Notes under the pieces: model-generated
Told to the model about the DNA's origin: nothing
The model's input: the letters and a program-made list of their open reading frames with translations, nothing else
Databases searched by the model: none
Translations under genes and position numbers: made by a program
In this document: positions 10,604 to 24,189 of the stretch, piece after piece
Numbering within the stretch: position 1 is the first letter of the stretch
Layout of the letters: each line of letters starts with the position of its first letter
Source: Lingula anatina
Lineage: Eukaryota; Brachiopoda; Lingulata; Lingulida; Lingulidae
Reading direction: 5' to 3'
Length of the DNA stretch: 64,000 bases
Assembly (NCBI RefSeq): GCF_001039355.2
Contig: NW_019774958.1
Location: 807,557 to 871,556, forward strand

Positions 10604-12795
10604 TTTTATGCAGGCCTACAGACACAGATGTGAGTTTGAGTCTGTAGGCCTACGTATAGCCGTCACCTGCGTCTATCGGCGCTATGCACTTTCAATGATA
10701 ACACGATTTATGGAAAACACTTTTACTTTTTGTCTTCAAACTTATAAAACTGATGAATATTCATAAAATACAGGTCGAGTTCGAAACTCAGGTCATTTTT
10801 TCAAAAGCTGTGCTTTTTTATTTTTATTTTGCTTTTTTCAGCATATGGGCAACACTGATCACACATTTCAAGGAAAACCGATAGGCCTATTGTCTTTAAA
10901 CTCACAGGTCTGATCAAACTTACTTAAGCACAGGTCGAGTTCGAAAATCAGCCTGATCGGACCATTTTTTAAAGTTATGCTCTTTTATTTGTTTTTGTTT
11001 TTGTTTTTTTTTTTTTGCATATTTTATCCACCATTATACAGATAACATGAAAACCGTGTCATATTTTGGTTTAAAACTTGTAGGACTGATTTATAGGGCT
11101 AATATACAGATCAGTTCATTTTTAGTGAAGATATGCCTGTTTTGTGTGTATGTGGATTTTCCTCAGATTCAATTCTTAGGCGTGTTAACAGTCTCATTAT
11201 TGAACTAATTAGATACTTGAGGGTGTTCTTATCAATTTTCTGCATCTTAAAAAATTGTTAGGTGATTATATAAAAATGATGGTTAACCTGTTATCGTGTA
11301 ATAAAAATTCAAAAATGGAAACAAACTCGCATCATTGCATTTTGTCAGATTTAATCCTTCACTATGTTCAGAATCTCAAATTGGACATAAAGATGTTCTA
11401 TTGATATTTTCCGATCTCAACAATTTTCTTAGTTGACCATATAAAAATGAACGTAAATGGATTATTTTGTATTACGTAAAAGTGTTTAGAATAGAAATAA
11501 ACTCATTTTAATACAGTTATCTATTATTTACATTTTGGCGTTTTCAGGGTATGACTTTTAAGTTCCATGGGCCTGAAGACATTTGCTAGTCACATTCTCT
11601 AAATATCCATGACACCTGCAGCTCATAATTAAAATTGATGTATGGTGATTAAGCTGTTAAGCATTATATAATATTGCATCAAAATTGAAAGAAAAAAAAA
11701 CAACTATTTTAGGCACTGCCGCCATTATGACTTTTAAAAGAAAACCACATCACTTTCTCTTCTCAAACTTACAGGAAAGAAACATAGGACTAAAATACAG
11801 CTTCAGTTAGAAAGCCAGTCTGATGGGTTAATTTTTCTGGAAGTTATACTGTTTGTGAAAATATAAATTTTCACATTTTGGCATTTTCAAGCTGTGACTT
11901 TGAAGTTCCATGGGCCTGAATACCTTTGCTAATCACAATTTCTGAATATGCATGATACTTATATTTTATTATAAAAAATTGATTCGTCATTATGCTGTTA
12001 AGCATATGTAATGTTGCATCAAAATTGAAGAAAACCTATTTTGGGCACTGCCGCCATGAAGACCATTAAGGCAAAACCATGTTACTCATGATTCTCAAAC
12101 TTATAAATAAAAAAATAGATAAAAAAATAAATATGTAAATAAATGAATAGAATAAAAAAAAAATAAATAAATAAAAAGAAAATAAAAAATAGGACTTGAA
12201 TGCACCCTGAGTTAGAATATCAGTATAATTGACTTCTTTTTCTCGAAGTTATACATTTTTGTGAAACTTTCATTTTTTTACGTATTGGCATTTTCAATGT
12301 GGGACACGGGCATGAAGCCGAATGAAAAATCAAAATTTCAAGATTTCCATGTTATGTATAGTACATAATTAAAATTGGTGGTAATTATATCGTTAACCAT
12401 TATGTAACATTGCATCAAACTGACCAAAAACCCTACTTTGTGCACTGCAACCACAAAAATTTTGAAAAAAGAAAATGTGTTACTTATTATTTTTTAACTT
12501 ACAAGAATTATTCTAAGGATTGACAAACAGCTCAAATTAGAAAACCTGCTCTATTGGATTATCTTTTTTATTGAATTTATGCAATTTTCTTTTTAAATTC
12601 TCATTTTTCTCATTCTGGTATTTTCAAAGTATAGGTACACCTGAACACTCACGGGCCTGAAGCCTTATGCTTGTTACACATTTTTACATCAGTATTACCT
12701 GTTGCACATTATTAAAATTTGATATTGACTTTGCAGTTAGGCATGTATTCTTGCATCAGAATTGACAGTAGCCTATTTAATATTTTTTGCTTTTT
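10604..12795. repeat. Hairpin-headed array of diverged ~160-bp monomers (pearl/BIV160-like)
   Basis: The array begins with TTTTTATG and a hairpin at 10613-10650 (11-bp stem GGCCTACAGAC/GTCTGTAGGCC). Monomers follow in which CAGGTCGAGTTCGAAA recurs at 10771 and 10931, a 160-bp spacing. Further on, a longer unit containing CCATGGGCCTGAA, ATTGCATCAAAATTGA and CACTGCCGCC recurs near 11533, 11877, 12283 and 12613. The same head and monomer reappear at the right edge of the window. Bivalve pearl elements and the BIV160 satellite are described with monomers of this size; the assignment is by size and layout, not alignment. Confidence 0.7.
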
Positions 12796-13173
12796 GTCTG
12801 TAGATTTACCGGCTTTGCTGCTTTGTTAATTTTTTTGAAGGCATGCATGCATGAATTAGTATGGCACGCACCTCGTTCGTCTGTCACTATTATCTGTATA
12901 TCATCCATTTTTACAGAAACATGAACATATGCTTTTTATAGAATTCTAGCGTTGTACCACATTGGCGATTTGAAATGCCCGATTTGAAAAAAGAACACCG
13001 TTCAGAATCAATTAAATTATTTTTAAAAGTATTAAAAATGGCCTGGACCTACTGGTATCTGCATGTATGTGTTACTAAGTACGGACTATTTCCATGTGTC
13101 AAGCGTGTTACCAAGTTCTGGATCTGAGTTCTGGATCTGATTTAGTCTTGACGATTTATACTATCTATTTCAG

Positions 13174-14738
13174 GCCTCCGCGTTGTTCTTATTTTCCTTC
13201 GAATGAGCGCAGCAGCATCCCAGTCCGAAGTACACGGCGACAGAAACAACAGTGACAGCCTGCCCAGCTGTGATGTACCACAGCAGTTTTACCAGAGAAT
13301 CAACGGCCGAGTTGTGTGTGCGAACTGCTTCAAGTGTCCCCCAGGCTGGGGCGTGGACAGAGAATGTATAGACTTCAATGACACCACTTGTAAACGGTGT
13401 GAGGAAGGGAAGACCTACTCGTTAGAGTATCCGCACACCAGAGTTTGTGATGTGTGTAAGGTCTGTGAGGGCCAGATCGTGGTGCGGAGGTGTACTGTTT
13501 ACACTGATGTTCTTTGTGGACGGTGCAAACCAGGTGTGTAACCATATACTGTTTTTAATGCCAGCCAGAAGGTTATACTCGCCCCCATGAACCCATCTGT
13601 GACGCTTTTAATGTCCACTTTATCGAATCCCTGATACAGCAATAATGATTTACACTTACAGTCACTAGGATAAATCTTATATAGGGCCTAATTAAATCTA
13701 TCGATCGGTGTGTTTGTGAGTGTTTGCATGTGTGCGTGCGTGTGCTTGTGGTGGGGGGAGGGGTTAAACTTTTATACAAGCAGCGAATTAAATAACATGT
13801 AACTTACAAGCTGAATAAAATAAGATTTAGAACCAACGTCTCCCATATTTATTCCCCTTGAAAGACACTTGAATGACACTAGACATATGCATCTATTTCA
13901 TGTTAGTTTCAAGAGCAATTTTCTTTTCTCTTCCCCAGGGTTCGTATTGGACGATAGCACACTTGAATGCGAGCCTGTCGACACACACAGGAGTTGGAGA
14001 GGAATGGTCAGTGGTAAAACCACGGTCATTTCAGTGACTCAAGGAGTTTCAACCGGTGAGCTGTAAATTCATGTAATGTGGAGGGGTACATAAGATAAGT
14101 CCAGGCCCAATTAGAATTTATTCTCTTCCAGAGGCCAGTTGGCAGATCACTTTTTTTGAAAGTTTTTCGCTCTCAGTTCAGATATGTATCATGAATTAGC
14201 AAAAGAAATATTTGTGAATAGTCTATACTGGTATCTTGTGAAGAAAAATCTCTCTGCTGTAGAGCGATTTTATTACATAGGCTACTTGTACCGGTACATA
14301 TCATGTCAGAGTACAGTGGGGTGATGTACAAGTGTGAACTAATACATCTCATCACTATTTATGTTTTTTTCAGCTGCTGTTACGAGAGTTAAGGGATCTC
14401 CAGCGAGTGGAGAACTTGAGGACGCACATGTACTAGTATATGTATCAGTTCCTCTGGCACTCCTAATAATAGGCCCACTGGTGGCGATTCTTTGCTGGAA
14501 GAGAAAGTGGGCTTGTAAACTATTAGCAAAAAGGGTCAGAGACACACAGCGTCAAGGACTACTGCACGAATGTTCCGAAGTGGCAAATTCGGAATCAAAT
14601 TCGGAGACCCAGGTCACTCCAGAAGGAGTCGCAGTTTCTGTATCTTGCCAAAATAATGCAGGTAGTAATGAGGTTAGTTCAGACACACCGAGTGCTGACC
14701 AAAGTGTCCTCCTCGATCCCCTAGGAGAAGAAATATGA
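13174..14738 (+). CDS. TNF receptor superfamily member, type I membrane protein (5' end missing)
   Basis: Exons 13174-13533, 13939-14055 and 14374-14738 (TGA) splice in phase. The first follows TATTTCAG, and its open frame runs upstream of the internal ATG at 13203 as a hydrophobic stretch (LRVVLIFLRMSAAAS). The true start and first part of the signal peptide are therefore probably in an unseen upstream exon. Counting from the internal Met (270 residues): ~22-120 have the cysteine spacing of TNFR repeats (CFKCPPGW, DTTCKRC, CDVCKVC, DVLCGRCKPGF). A transmembrane helix spans ~169-191, followed by the basic stop-transfer WKRKW and a 79-residue Ser/Glu-rich tail. I see no death domain and no clear TRAF motif. 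The ectodomain most recalls EDAR/NGFR-type receptors. AATAAA is at 14766-14771. Confidence 0.8.
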
Positions 14739-16678
14739 ACTCTATGACCAAATAATAACAGCCTGAATAAAATTCAGATGTATATTTGGACTTTTACATC
14801 AAGGCGACCCCGGTCAGAATGCAAATTTTCGCGAAAACTGATAAGTGAAATCAGTGATTTAAGTTCAAGTTTATTTCTGATGACTGGTTCGACCTAACTC
14901 TCTGGGGGTTCACGCTAAATTGCTGTCAGCGTCCGGGAGCAGAGCGCGCACAAAAGTAAATTACCCCCTTACAGCTTTTAGTAGGCGGGAGAGACATTTA
15001 AGCCGGTCAAGCTGACAGCAATCTAGTGAGACTCCCCAGGGGGATAGATCGATCTAAATATCCGTGGGTCTCATAGGTTTAGAATCTCAGCTAACACAAT
15101 ATTTACTCCAGACCGATTAACTAGATCTGAGAGTGCGTGGGCAGCAGGCGCCTTTCAATTTTCACATTAACTTTTTTACAAAATTAATTTATTATTATTA
15201 TTTTATGTTATGAATAATTGATGATAATTTTTTTATGTTATGAATATTTTTAATGATAGCGCAATAAATGAAAGACAGGTCGCTGGCGTTGTCCTTTTTT
15301 TAGCGATATACATGTAGTTTATCAATTTCTTTCAGTTTAAAAGCACAGCGAGTTTTGTAATTGATACGCATAACACATAATATACATGTATTTTCAGATA
15401 AGTGTTTTAGTCAACAGTCATGTTTGTGGTCAGAGCTTGAAAAGGAACGAAAGAGACCCCCAGCTATCTAAATAAAATCATACGAAAATTGCAGACGAGA
15501 TGAGTGCCTCGTCTGATTAAAAAAGCGGAGTCTTGCATTTGTGGCCAAGTATTCCTCGATGGACACACATAATCTACACGACATTAAAATGTTATTAACA
15601 TTACATGGGGGAAAGTAACGAGAAATGGCAACGCAGTTCATTTTTATACAGAAAACGCGCCCAGCGTGAGGTATACTCTGTGCTTGTGTGCAATGTTTCA
15701 TTTCGTTTTGGAAACTTTGTAACTATACTACGCAAATTAATGCTTACAATTTGTTCACATTTATCTTATCTAACCTGCAACGTAAATTGTCTTCTTTTGT
15801 ACATGTATATATTCTACATTGTTACTTCCCTCAAGCATGAGTTTTTACTGATGATCTAGCACCGCTTGTTCGTCCCGAATCTCTTATAAAAAGAAGAGAA
15901 TAAACTCACGAAGACCACAAAATATTTGGTCCACTAATGAATTTTAGCATAATTTTCGATTCCTCTTTGCAAAATCATTGACAGGACCTTGTTACATTAA
16001 AATACATGTGTATAATAACAACAAAAAAAAATTAAGGCCGTTAAAATGCACCACAATTACTTTCACCACTGACCTAAAATTATTGTTTTTCTTAAATCTA
16101 GTCAAGTAATATATTAAGGAATTGGTCATGAAAACATAAAGAACTTGATAATGAGATGGGTTCTTTTCTTCTGTAGGATGAAGGGGAACAGTGAACATTA
16201 AACACTGACAGCCACATCGAAATTCTCTGTTGAATCCTCTTTTGATGATATTTCCCAAGACAGTGTATTTTATTTAGGTATGGTTAAAATACTTTTTTAT
16301 CGAAACTTTTCTTGTAATGTTTGATGTTTTTCGGAATGACTTACCATACGCATATCCGTCTAGTGGAAACCTGTCTAGTCAGAAACCTCGATTGAAAGGT
16401 AAAAAAAAAACATAGTTTTCTTTTTTTTTAGCAAACTCTATAAATTTTCGTTACTCATATTTACAATTCGAAACGGCCGGGAAACGCTTAAAAATTTAAG
16501 TATGGCAAAGCAAACGTCAATAACTAGAGCGTGTAACACGGCTCCTGAGGGTATGAAAAAATATCTTTCTGTAGCGCCCAAGTCTTCCATAGTATACCTT
16601 AAACAGAGCGGGACAAGGAGGTGACGCTTTATGATTGAATAAATTACTAGCAGCTTAAAAGCATCACAGTAGGGCATC
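14739..16678. other. Intergenic; imperfect inverted repeat at 14902-15041
   Basis: Contains the poly(A) signal of the TNFR-like gene and a ~29-bp imperfect inverted repeat (14902-14930 versus 15011-15041, both arms ending in ATTGCTGTCAGC). AT-rich sequence without supportable exons runs up to the first sulfotransferase ATG. Confidence 0.5.
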
Positions 16679-19600
16679 ATGTCTGGGGACATAGTTGACG
16701 AATACAAGGAAGGTAAAACTGTTTTATGTCCTGATGGAAACGGGGTGTGTGTAACCCTTAAGGACACGGACGATATCACCGGCTGCCTGCCTTTGAGCAG
16801 ACTAGGGGAGATAGTACGGAACTTTTCCAAATTCCCCCTGCGAAAAGACGACATATTTCTAACGGCCAGTATGAAGTCAGGTAATACAGTGCATTAAGTT
16901 TGATCAACTGAGTGCCAAATTCGATAATTTTGATTACAAAGGGCGAGCTGGTGCGCTACATTTAGCAAGAATATCTGTAAAGCATTTCTGTTTTTAAAAG
17001 TTGGCAAGTATCTTATACATTGGCAAGTAGATGGCGGTGGTGGATCATAAAGATGGCCCTGTCAAGTATTAGGAAATGTGTTGTATGAATGTAACCCAGG
17101 TCATACAATCAACGGCGCGGAACGCGTGCCTTTACGCTAGCGCGGTGTTGTCATGTTACTTCCAACGAAGGTGGCACGGTGTAAGTGACACTAGGCTTTC
17201 AGAAAATACTAAAAAAGTTTCAAATATTTAAATATTTAAAAATAAAATCTTGAGATTGCATTTTCTTTGTAGCAGTCATTTGGTTCCAAGGCTAACTCTT
17301 ATTTCAAAAACTCCACCTAAAAAGATACCGATTTTTAAGTTATTATTCTAATAGAGATATAGTGGACGCTTGAAATCTGTACAGTTTAAAGCTTGGTAAC
17401 AGATTTCTGCGACCGATTTATTTCCTTTTTCTATCGTTCCAGTTGGAATAAAACATATGTTTGTCTTTGTTGTTTGATATGACACCTTGAAAGACCAATG
17501 ATATTGACGAAATGAGAGCAAAAGCATCTTGTCTTGTAATTTTATAACACATTATATGAAATAATAACTCAAACATGGGAAAATGTAAACTTTGAACATT
17601 TTGAGAGACCAAAGTAGGATTTCGAAGCGGTGGGATTACTTTTTGGTAAAAAGATGTACGTGTCTGTCCTGAATTTTACCTTTTTGATATAAGTTTATAT
17701 AAGTATTTTGTCAATAAATGGAATAGTTCTAAAATCATTCAGCATAAAGTTTGATACTTAAGACTGACAGCAGGACTTTTGAAACCGTTGAAAATTATTT
17801 TTTTCTTCAAATTTACTACAAAATGGACCAAAAACCTGTCTTAATATTTTGTAAGGTACACATGCATAATATAAAGCGCAATTCTAGAATTTACACGATG
17901 TTGCAAAACTTTTTTGATGAACTGATTTTATGAACGCGACGCCATCACGTCAACGCAACCGAGTAATCATAAATATTTACCTATACACCGAGTAAGTAGT
18001 CCGGCCCTTGAGTCTTATGGCTGTTTAAATAATGTTCGCCTGGTTTCCAATTCTCTCCGATCAGATGCTTATTTTCCCAAAGGCTTGTAAATACTATAAT
18101 TGATGAATATTTAAAGCTGAAACAATATCTCCACACACCTTCAGGGTAATGTATTTATATGTTTTGCGTGTACTTCAGATTAAAATAGAAGGTAAAGAAA
18201 CTGTCCGTATGTCTTTAATGGTAGATGTTAGTTTAATATACATAGTATCTTCAGGTACCCATCTTGTGTGGGAAATAGCAACCATGTTAACCATGGATGT
18301 AACAGAACTTACAGACCTGCCGAAACAGGCATCAATGATAGAGGCAATAACTGACGAGGCACTTGAAAGTTTGCCGTCTCCACGTGTTCTGAACTCCCAT
18401 TTTCCTGAATGGATGTACCCCAAACAAGCTCTTCGGGTAGGTCCAAACTTTGACACACAGGAGCACACACACTCACACTCGCACTCCCGCACGCACACAG
18501 CGTCACGTGCCTACAAGCACATACACATCTACATTCACTCTTGATAAATATCCCAAAACGTACGGTGAAAAAAACTTTTGACATATACCAAAGCAAACTA
18601 TTTTTTACAAAATGTTTATACGCAAAAACGGATGACACCTTTTATGGGCTTATGATATCCATTACCAACAATATATGTGAAGTGGTAAGAATATAACCCA
18701 AAACCATTCGCAGACACGTCATCACCAAGTCAAAACTTCCATCAAGTCTTTGCAAAAGCCCATGTCTTTGGGGGATGTAACACTTGTTAAATGGCATTAT
18801 AATAATTCTTTCAGGAAAATAAATTCCTCCATGTTATTCGGAACCCCAAGGATACATTCGTGTCTTTATACTACATGTTTTACGGTCTAAAAATATTTGA
18901 CTACCATGGCACTTGGGATGGCTTCTTTGAATTTATGATGGCACGCCAAAACAAAGGCCTGGATCCATTAGGTATGAAAATATCATGAAGGGATATTTAG
19001 TCTACAGGTAGCAAACAGGAACCTGTTTCATGAAATACATTTTTTAGTACATGAATGACGAATGATCATTACCGTTTACAAGAAGTTGCTAACTAACGAA
19101 AGCTACGTATCTGGCTACTATAACAGTTTATTCACGTGTAACAAGATTTTGTTAGCTATACCTGGAAAACCGTATTGAATTACGCAGTGACAAGAGGCAG
19201 GCTCTCGAAAGCATTTTACTATTATATTTCTGCCACTTAAAACTAAAGTAATTATGCAGTCTCTAATTGGGAGGTATGGAATGGCATGGGTAATGGGTAA
19301 AAGACAGAGAATCTGTACTAGGACTAGGCTCGCCTCGCCCAAAATAATAGTCCATTGACCCCATACATTAGATATCGTTTACTGTTCTAAACATTTGCGA
19401 CTTTTCAATTTCTTGTTCAATTCAAAGTTTGTTTATAGGGTAATATGTATATTCCAGAATACAATGATTGGCCAGTCAATGTCCTGTCCTGGTATAACCT
19501 TTCCAAGACCAATCCTAACATTCTGAACGTTTACTTCGAAGACCTGATTGAGGTAATATACTGTAGACATTTGGTGGCTAACAACCATTTTATTATCGTC

Positions 19601-20410
19601 ATGTCTGCTTATGACTTATTTTTTAAAAGAAAAAATGGACATTAACATCATTTTAAAACCTGAATCACAATTCCAGGATCCTGTTCCACAGATAAAGCGT
19701 ATTGCAGAGCATATAGGTTTTACAAAAGACCAAGCAACGTACGAAAAAATCGCTCAGGCCACGAATTTCAAGTCTATGAGTCAAAACAAAAAGGTTAGGG
19801 GACTTAACCTTCAATTCAACACTCCTACATCTAAACATTGGAAGGAAGATTCCGTTGGAATGTACCGAAAAGGTAAACATAACCATTAATTATAATGTTT
19901 TATTGCAGTTTCCACTGTATACAGGAATAACGGGCAAATCAATTAGTTTCGATTTATCAAATTTTAGTGAAGAATTCTAATAAGAGTGGCAGAATGTTTC
20001 TTTTAGTCATGTGCATGAAAGTTTCGGGTTCTTTGTAAAAACACAAAACAGATACTTTATAAGCCCCAAAGAAAACGCCTACAGTGTATTTTCTTTTTGC
20101 AGATGAAGGCCAACGACTTCATTAATTCATTCATGTTCAGTATATGCATCAACTGATTACTTCTTTATTACCTAATTTTCCGCATTTACTTCTTCATACT
20201 TCACAAGCGTGTGACGAAAAGGTTAGAGTTAAATACGGCTAGTAATGTACATGCTTTTCACAATGTTTTGACGTCAGTCATGTTTGTTTTTTGTTAGGCA
20301 AGGTCGGAGATTGGAAGAACCATTTTACAGTGGCACAAAATGAGCGATTTGACGCCCTCTATCGGCAGTGGACACAAGGCACAGATCTCAACGTCCGTTT
20401 TGAAATATAA
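16679..20410 (+). CDS. Cytosolic sulfotransferase A (complete, six exons)
   Basis: Exons 16679-16880, 18255-18436, 18815-18971, 19458-19552, 19677-19872 and 20298-20410 (TAA) give 314 residues. It transfers sulfonate from PAPS to a small acceptor in the cytosol; the acceptor cannot be read from sequence. PAPS-binding elements are present: MKSGTH at 65-70 (5'-phosphosulfate loop), [10 protein letters not shown] with R137 and S145, and [12 protein letters not shown] at 276-287. The dimer motif KxxxTVxxxE is perfect (K284-E293). The catalytic histidine is H116 in LNSHFP, where the lysine two residues before it in typical SULT1 enzymes is Asn114. It is the most diverged copy of the cluster. AATAAA is at 20495-20500. 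Confidence 0.9.
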
Positions 20411-21887
20411 GACTCATATATTGTACACCTTAGTGCGAAAATATTTCAATCATCGGTATAAAAGTCTGTACTAGTGCGATAATTGTGTATTCATAATAAA
20501 TATGTACCATTGTGACACGACGATGAAACGACGGATATGCATATTCCTCCCAAAAATACTTTTTGTCCGTGGGTCATGCAGTGTTCCTGGTAGGACTTTC
20601 CACAATGGCAGCTTTCTGTAATATATTCTGATAGGAAACATTACTAGAAAGTTACGCAGTCAGAATGACAAACGGCAGAAAAATATTATACGTATGACTG
20701 ATATACGTCATTGTTACATGTGCATAAGCCACTGATGAACTACCTCAATCATCTTGGTCAGTCAACATGAGGAATTATCTCTAAAGATCTGCTGGGTGGG
20801 ATTTATTAGGAATAATCAATTATGCTAACCTCAAACAATCAAAAGGTGAACAGGCATATTTTAAAATTGTTAAAGTAGGGTGGATAACATATCTTTGTTC
20901 TACATGTATGAGGGCTGGGAAGATATCGATATCATAAACTGAAGTCAGCAAATAAGTAGATGTAGATGAAGAGAGACAGCTTGGGGGATACACTGTATCC
21001 ACATGGTGATTGTCTGCAACCAATGGCAAGAGTACGCCAAAACCCGTTTCCAAGCGGTCGCAAACCAGAAGTAAACGGGCTTTTATTAGACTGCTTAAGT
21101 CTTTCTGACATTTCAAGAGATATTAACATCAACTATTTTTTTTGAGTTTTTATCATTTTATCATTTTATAGGTCTGAATTGGGAAAGAAAAAAAGCTTTG
21201 CAGGATGTTTGGACAAAAATGAGATAAGGATATTTTAAACGCTAATATTATACCTTTACTAATGTGAACTGTATTTCGGCTTCGCAGTGTCTTTTTAAAT
21301 AAATGTGCACTTTAATTTTAATTTGGCAGAATAACTGTACCCAAGCCAGAAAATCAGTTTCAATGTGTGTCAGCTACTTCATTTTCGAATCTCCATATAA
21401 GCATATACATGTACCTTACAACTCACCCGCTTTAATTTAAATTTAGCGCACAAATCAAAAACACGCATTACCATCACATTGTAAATTGTGCACGTTTTCC
21501 CCAAAAAGGCGTGTAACGGAGTTATGCGCTGTTACTTAGGCCGTAAAATTTTCTATGCCGGTTAAACTGATATCTTAGACATAGAAATAACATGGAATTT
21601 TTTTTTACCGACCCTGGGCATTTGTGCTCACAAATCTGATGCTCTAGTAGGCAAATCCTTTTATGAGGTTGAATACGACATAGTTTAAGAGAAAAATCAT
21701 AAAAATATCCGTGGATAAATTCTGTCAGCGATTATTCGTTCTGGAACCGCACTCGCTAGTCTGACACTAGCTCTGATCCCAATTTCTCTCCCAAATCCCG
21801 CAAAATATCGCTGGATTTTATGCAAAGTTGTGACATTTGAGCTGTCTCGAATCATTCCCATTTTATCTTGCCAGTCTGTAAGTCAAC
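20411..21887. other. Intergenic between sulfotransferases A and B
   Basis: Holds the poly(A) signal of gene A (20495-20500). I see no exon. From ~21668 the sequence is closely repeated upstream of gene D (~27251 onward), marking the left edge of the duplicated sulfotransferase block. Confidence 0.6.
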
Positions 21888-24145
21888 ATGGACGCCGATA
21901 CTGCAGACGTGTACAGAGAGGGAAAGGTGGTGAGATGCCCTGATGGAAATGGAGATATTATTACCCTCAAGGACACAGAGAATATCAACGGGATAGTGCC
22001 ATTTGACCGCATTGGGGAGATATCGCGCAATTTCTGCAAGTTCCCGCTCCGCAAAGATGATATATTTCTTACGGCTTTTGTGAGGTCGGGTAAGTGCTTG
22101 ACTCGGTTTTCTCTGCTTCATACGTTTTCAAGATAAGGTTTTATGGCGGTGTGGCAGGAATGGTTGTCCTAAGAATAGAATTCCGGTGTCCCATTTGCCT
22201 AGAACAGAAAAAAATCAGGCTAAGAAGGGCGAATGAAGTACATTATACTGCGCCAAGTGGACTACCATTCCTGTCGCAACGGATTTGATGAAAAGGCGAG
22301 CAATTAAGAATATATCCAAGTGCACGTAAAAACGGGTGCCCTTTAATGATGTCTTAATTGGTCAGTTTATGATTCTGGGTTGAACTTGTGGTATTGCAAT
22401 TTGATTTTCACAAGTATTTATTTTTTTTGTTTCAAATTCACAAGTATGACTATTAAAACAGGTGTTTTTTCCCATTCATATTGTCCACGGTATGGTGGGT
22501 ATCGTAAATAGCCTACTTTTAAGTGTACAGAGGTAGGTTATCAGACAGTTAAAAGACGGTACTGATGTCACGGTCAGATCATGGGTAACTACCGATAGAG
22601 ACTTGAGCAAATAAAACGTTATATTCGTCCAAGGCAGAGGTAACAAGACGCTAATTTAGACATCTCACTCAAAGGTACTCACGTGGTGTGGGAGATAACA
22701 ACAATGTTGACCAAGAACATGACCGAACTGACCGACCTACCAAAGCAAGAATCCATGATAGAGTTGATGACTGATGAAGCTCTTGAGAGCCTCCCGTCTC
22801 CACGTGTCCTGAATAACCATTTCCCTAACTGGCTCTACCCAAAGGAAGCCCTGACGGTATCGCCTCGTCTTTCTCTTTATTTCATGTTTAAAGCCTTTAT
22901 TAAAATCCCATAAGCCACTCGCGTACTAAACAAAATTTTACCCACTGAGAATAAATGGTACGTGCATTCAGCCATATCAATAACAGATTGAACCCAAACG
23001 ACGAGTTTCGATGCTTGTTTTACTTTCCAATTAAAAAAAGGCTCCGTAGCATCAAACAACAATTATGGTGAGCTTCCAGAAGCATTGCACTTTAAGTTCT
23101 ACTTTCAGAAAAACAAATTCATCCATGTTATTCGCAATCCGAAGGACGCCCTAGTGTCTTATTATCACATGGCACAGGGCTTAAAGAATTTCAATTACAG
23201 CGGAACTTGGAGTGGATACTTTGAGTTCGTCATGGCTCGCCAGAACACAGGATTAAAACCAATAGGTACGACTTAAATAAGAAGGTTAAATGTTTAAGAT
23301 GTTACCCACTGAAGACTACTTTAATTCTAAAGTGATTTAAAAAGGTGAATATTTAGTGGTTTTACTGTTCATAACTGTTAAATGACTTACTTCATGATAT
23401 CTTAGTAAAGAATGTAATGAATAAACAGTAATCTCGTGATATTTCAGACTACAATGATTGGCCAAGTAATGTTCTGCCATGGTACAATCTCTCCAAGACA
23501 AACCAAAACATAGTAAATGTGTTTTTTGAGGACTTGGTGGAGGTGAACATTCTTTTTACAGTATAATAACAATAACGTTATTAACCCAGAAAAAATAATC
23601 TACTGGAGACTAAAATATATAATATAAAAAAATTGTCACTGGATATTTGGTGACGGTCAAGATATCATACCTGTTAGAAGAATCTAGAATGAAATACGGA
23701 ATTTCAGCAAAGCTTATTATATACGTAGTGTGCATCAGCATTATGTATAATTTTATGGGAAATTCCATAAATAAAAGATTTATGAGACATTCTACATGTA
23801 TCTTATTTGTAGAACCCAGTTCCCCAAATTAAACGTATTGCGGAACATATTGGTTTTCCCAAAGACCAAGACACGTATGAACAGATAGCCAAAGCCACCA
23901 GCTTTAAAGCAGTGCGCCAGAACAAACGCGTCAAAGGCTTAAACCTCCAGTACAACACTCCCACGTCTCAGCCCTGGAAGGATGGCTCTCCCGGGATTTA
24001 CAGAAAAGGTATAAGTGATTTGGATTATTAGATTCGTCTTGGTACAACTGAGCTTGAGGTTTTTGTTTTGGCTTATTGAATTATGGAACTAATATATTTT
24101 GTTCTTCAGTTTGGGTTCCAGTTGCTCTTAAACCTGGGGCCACAG

Positions 24146-24189
<44 letters not shown>

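Noticed and set aside
16438-16854. 138-codon minus-strand open frame
   Set aside because: Antisense shadow of sulfotransferase A exon 1; similar shadows occur over exon 1 of B, D and E.
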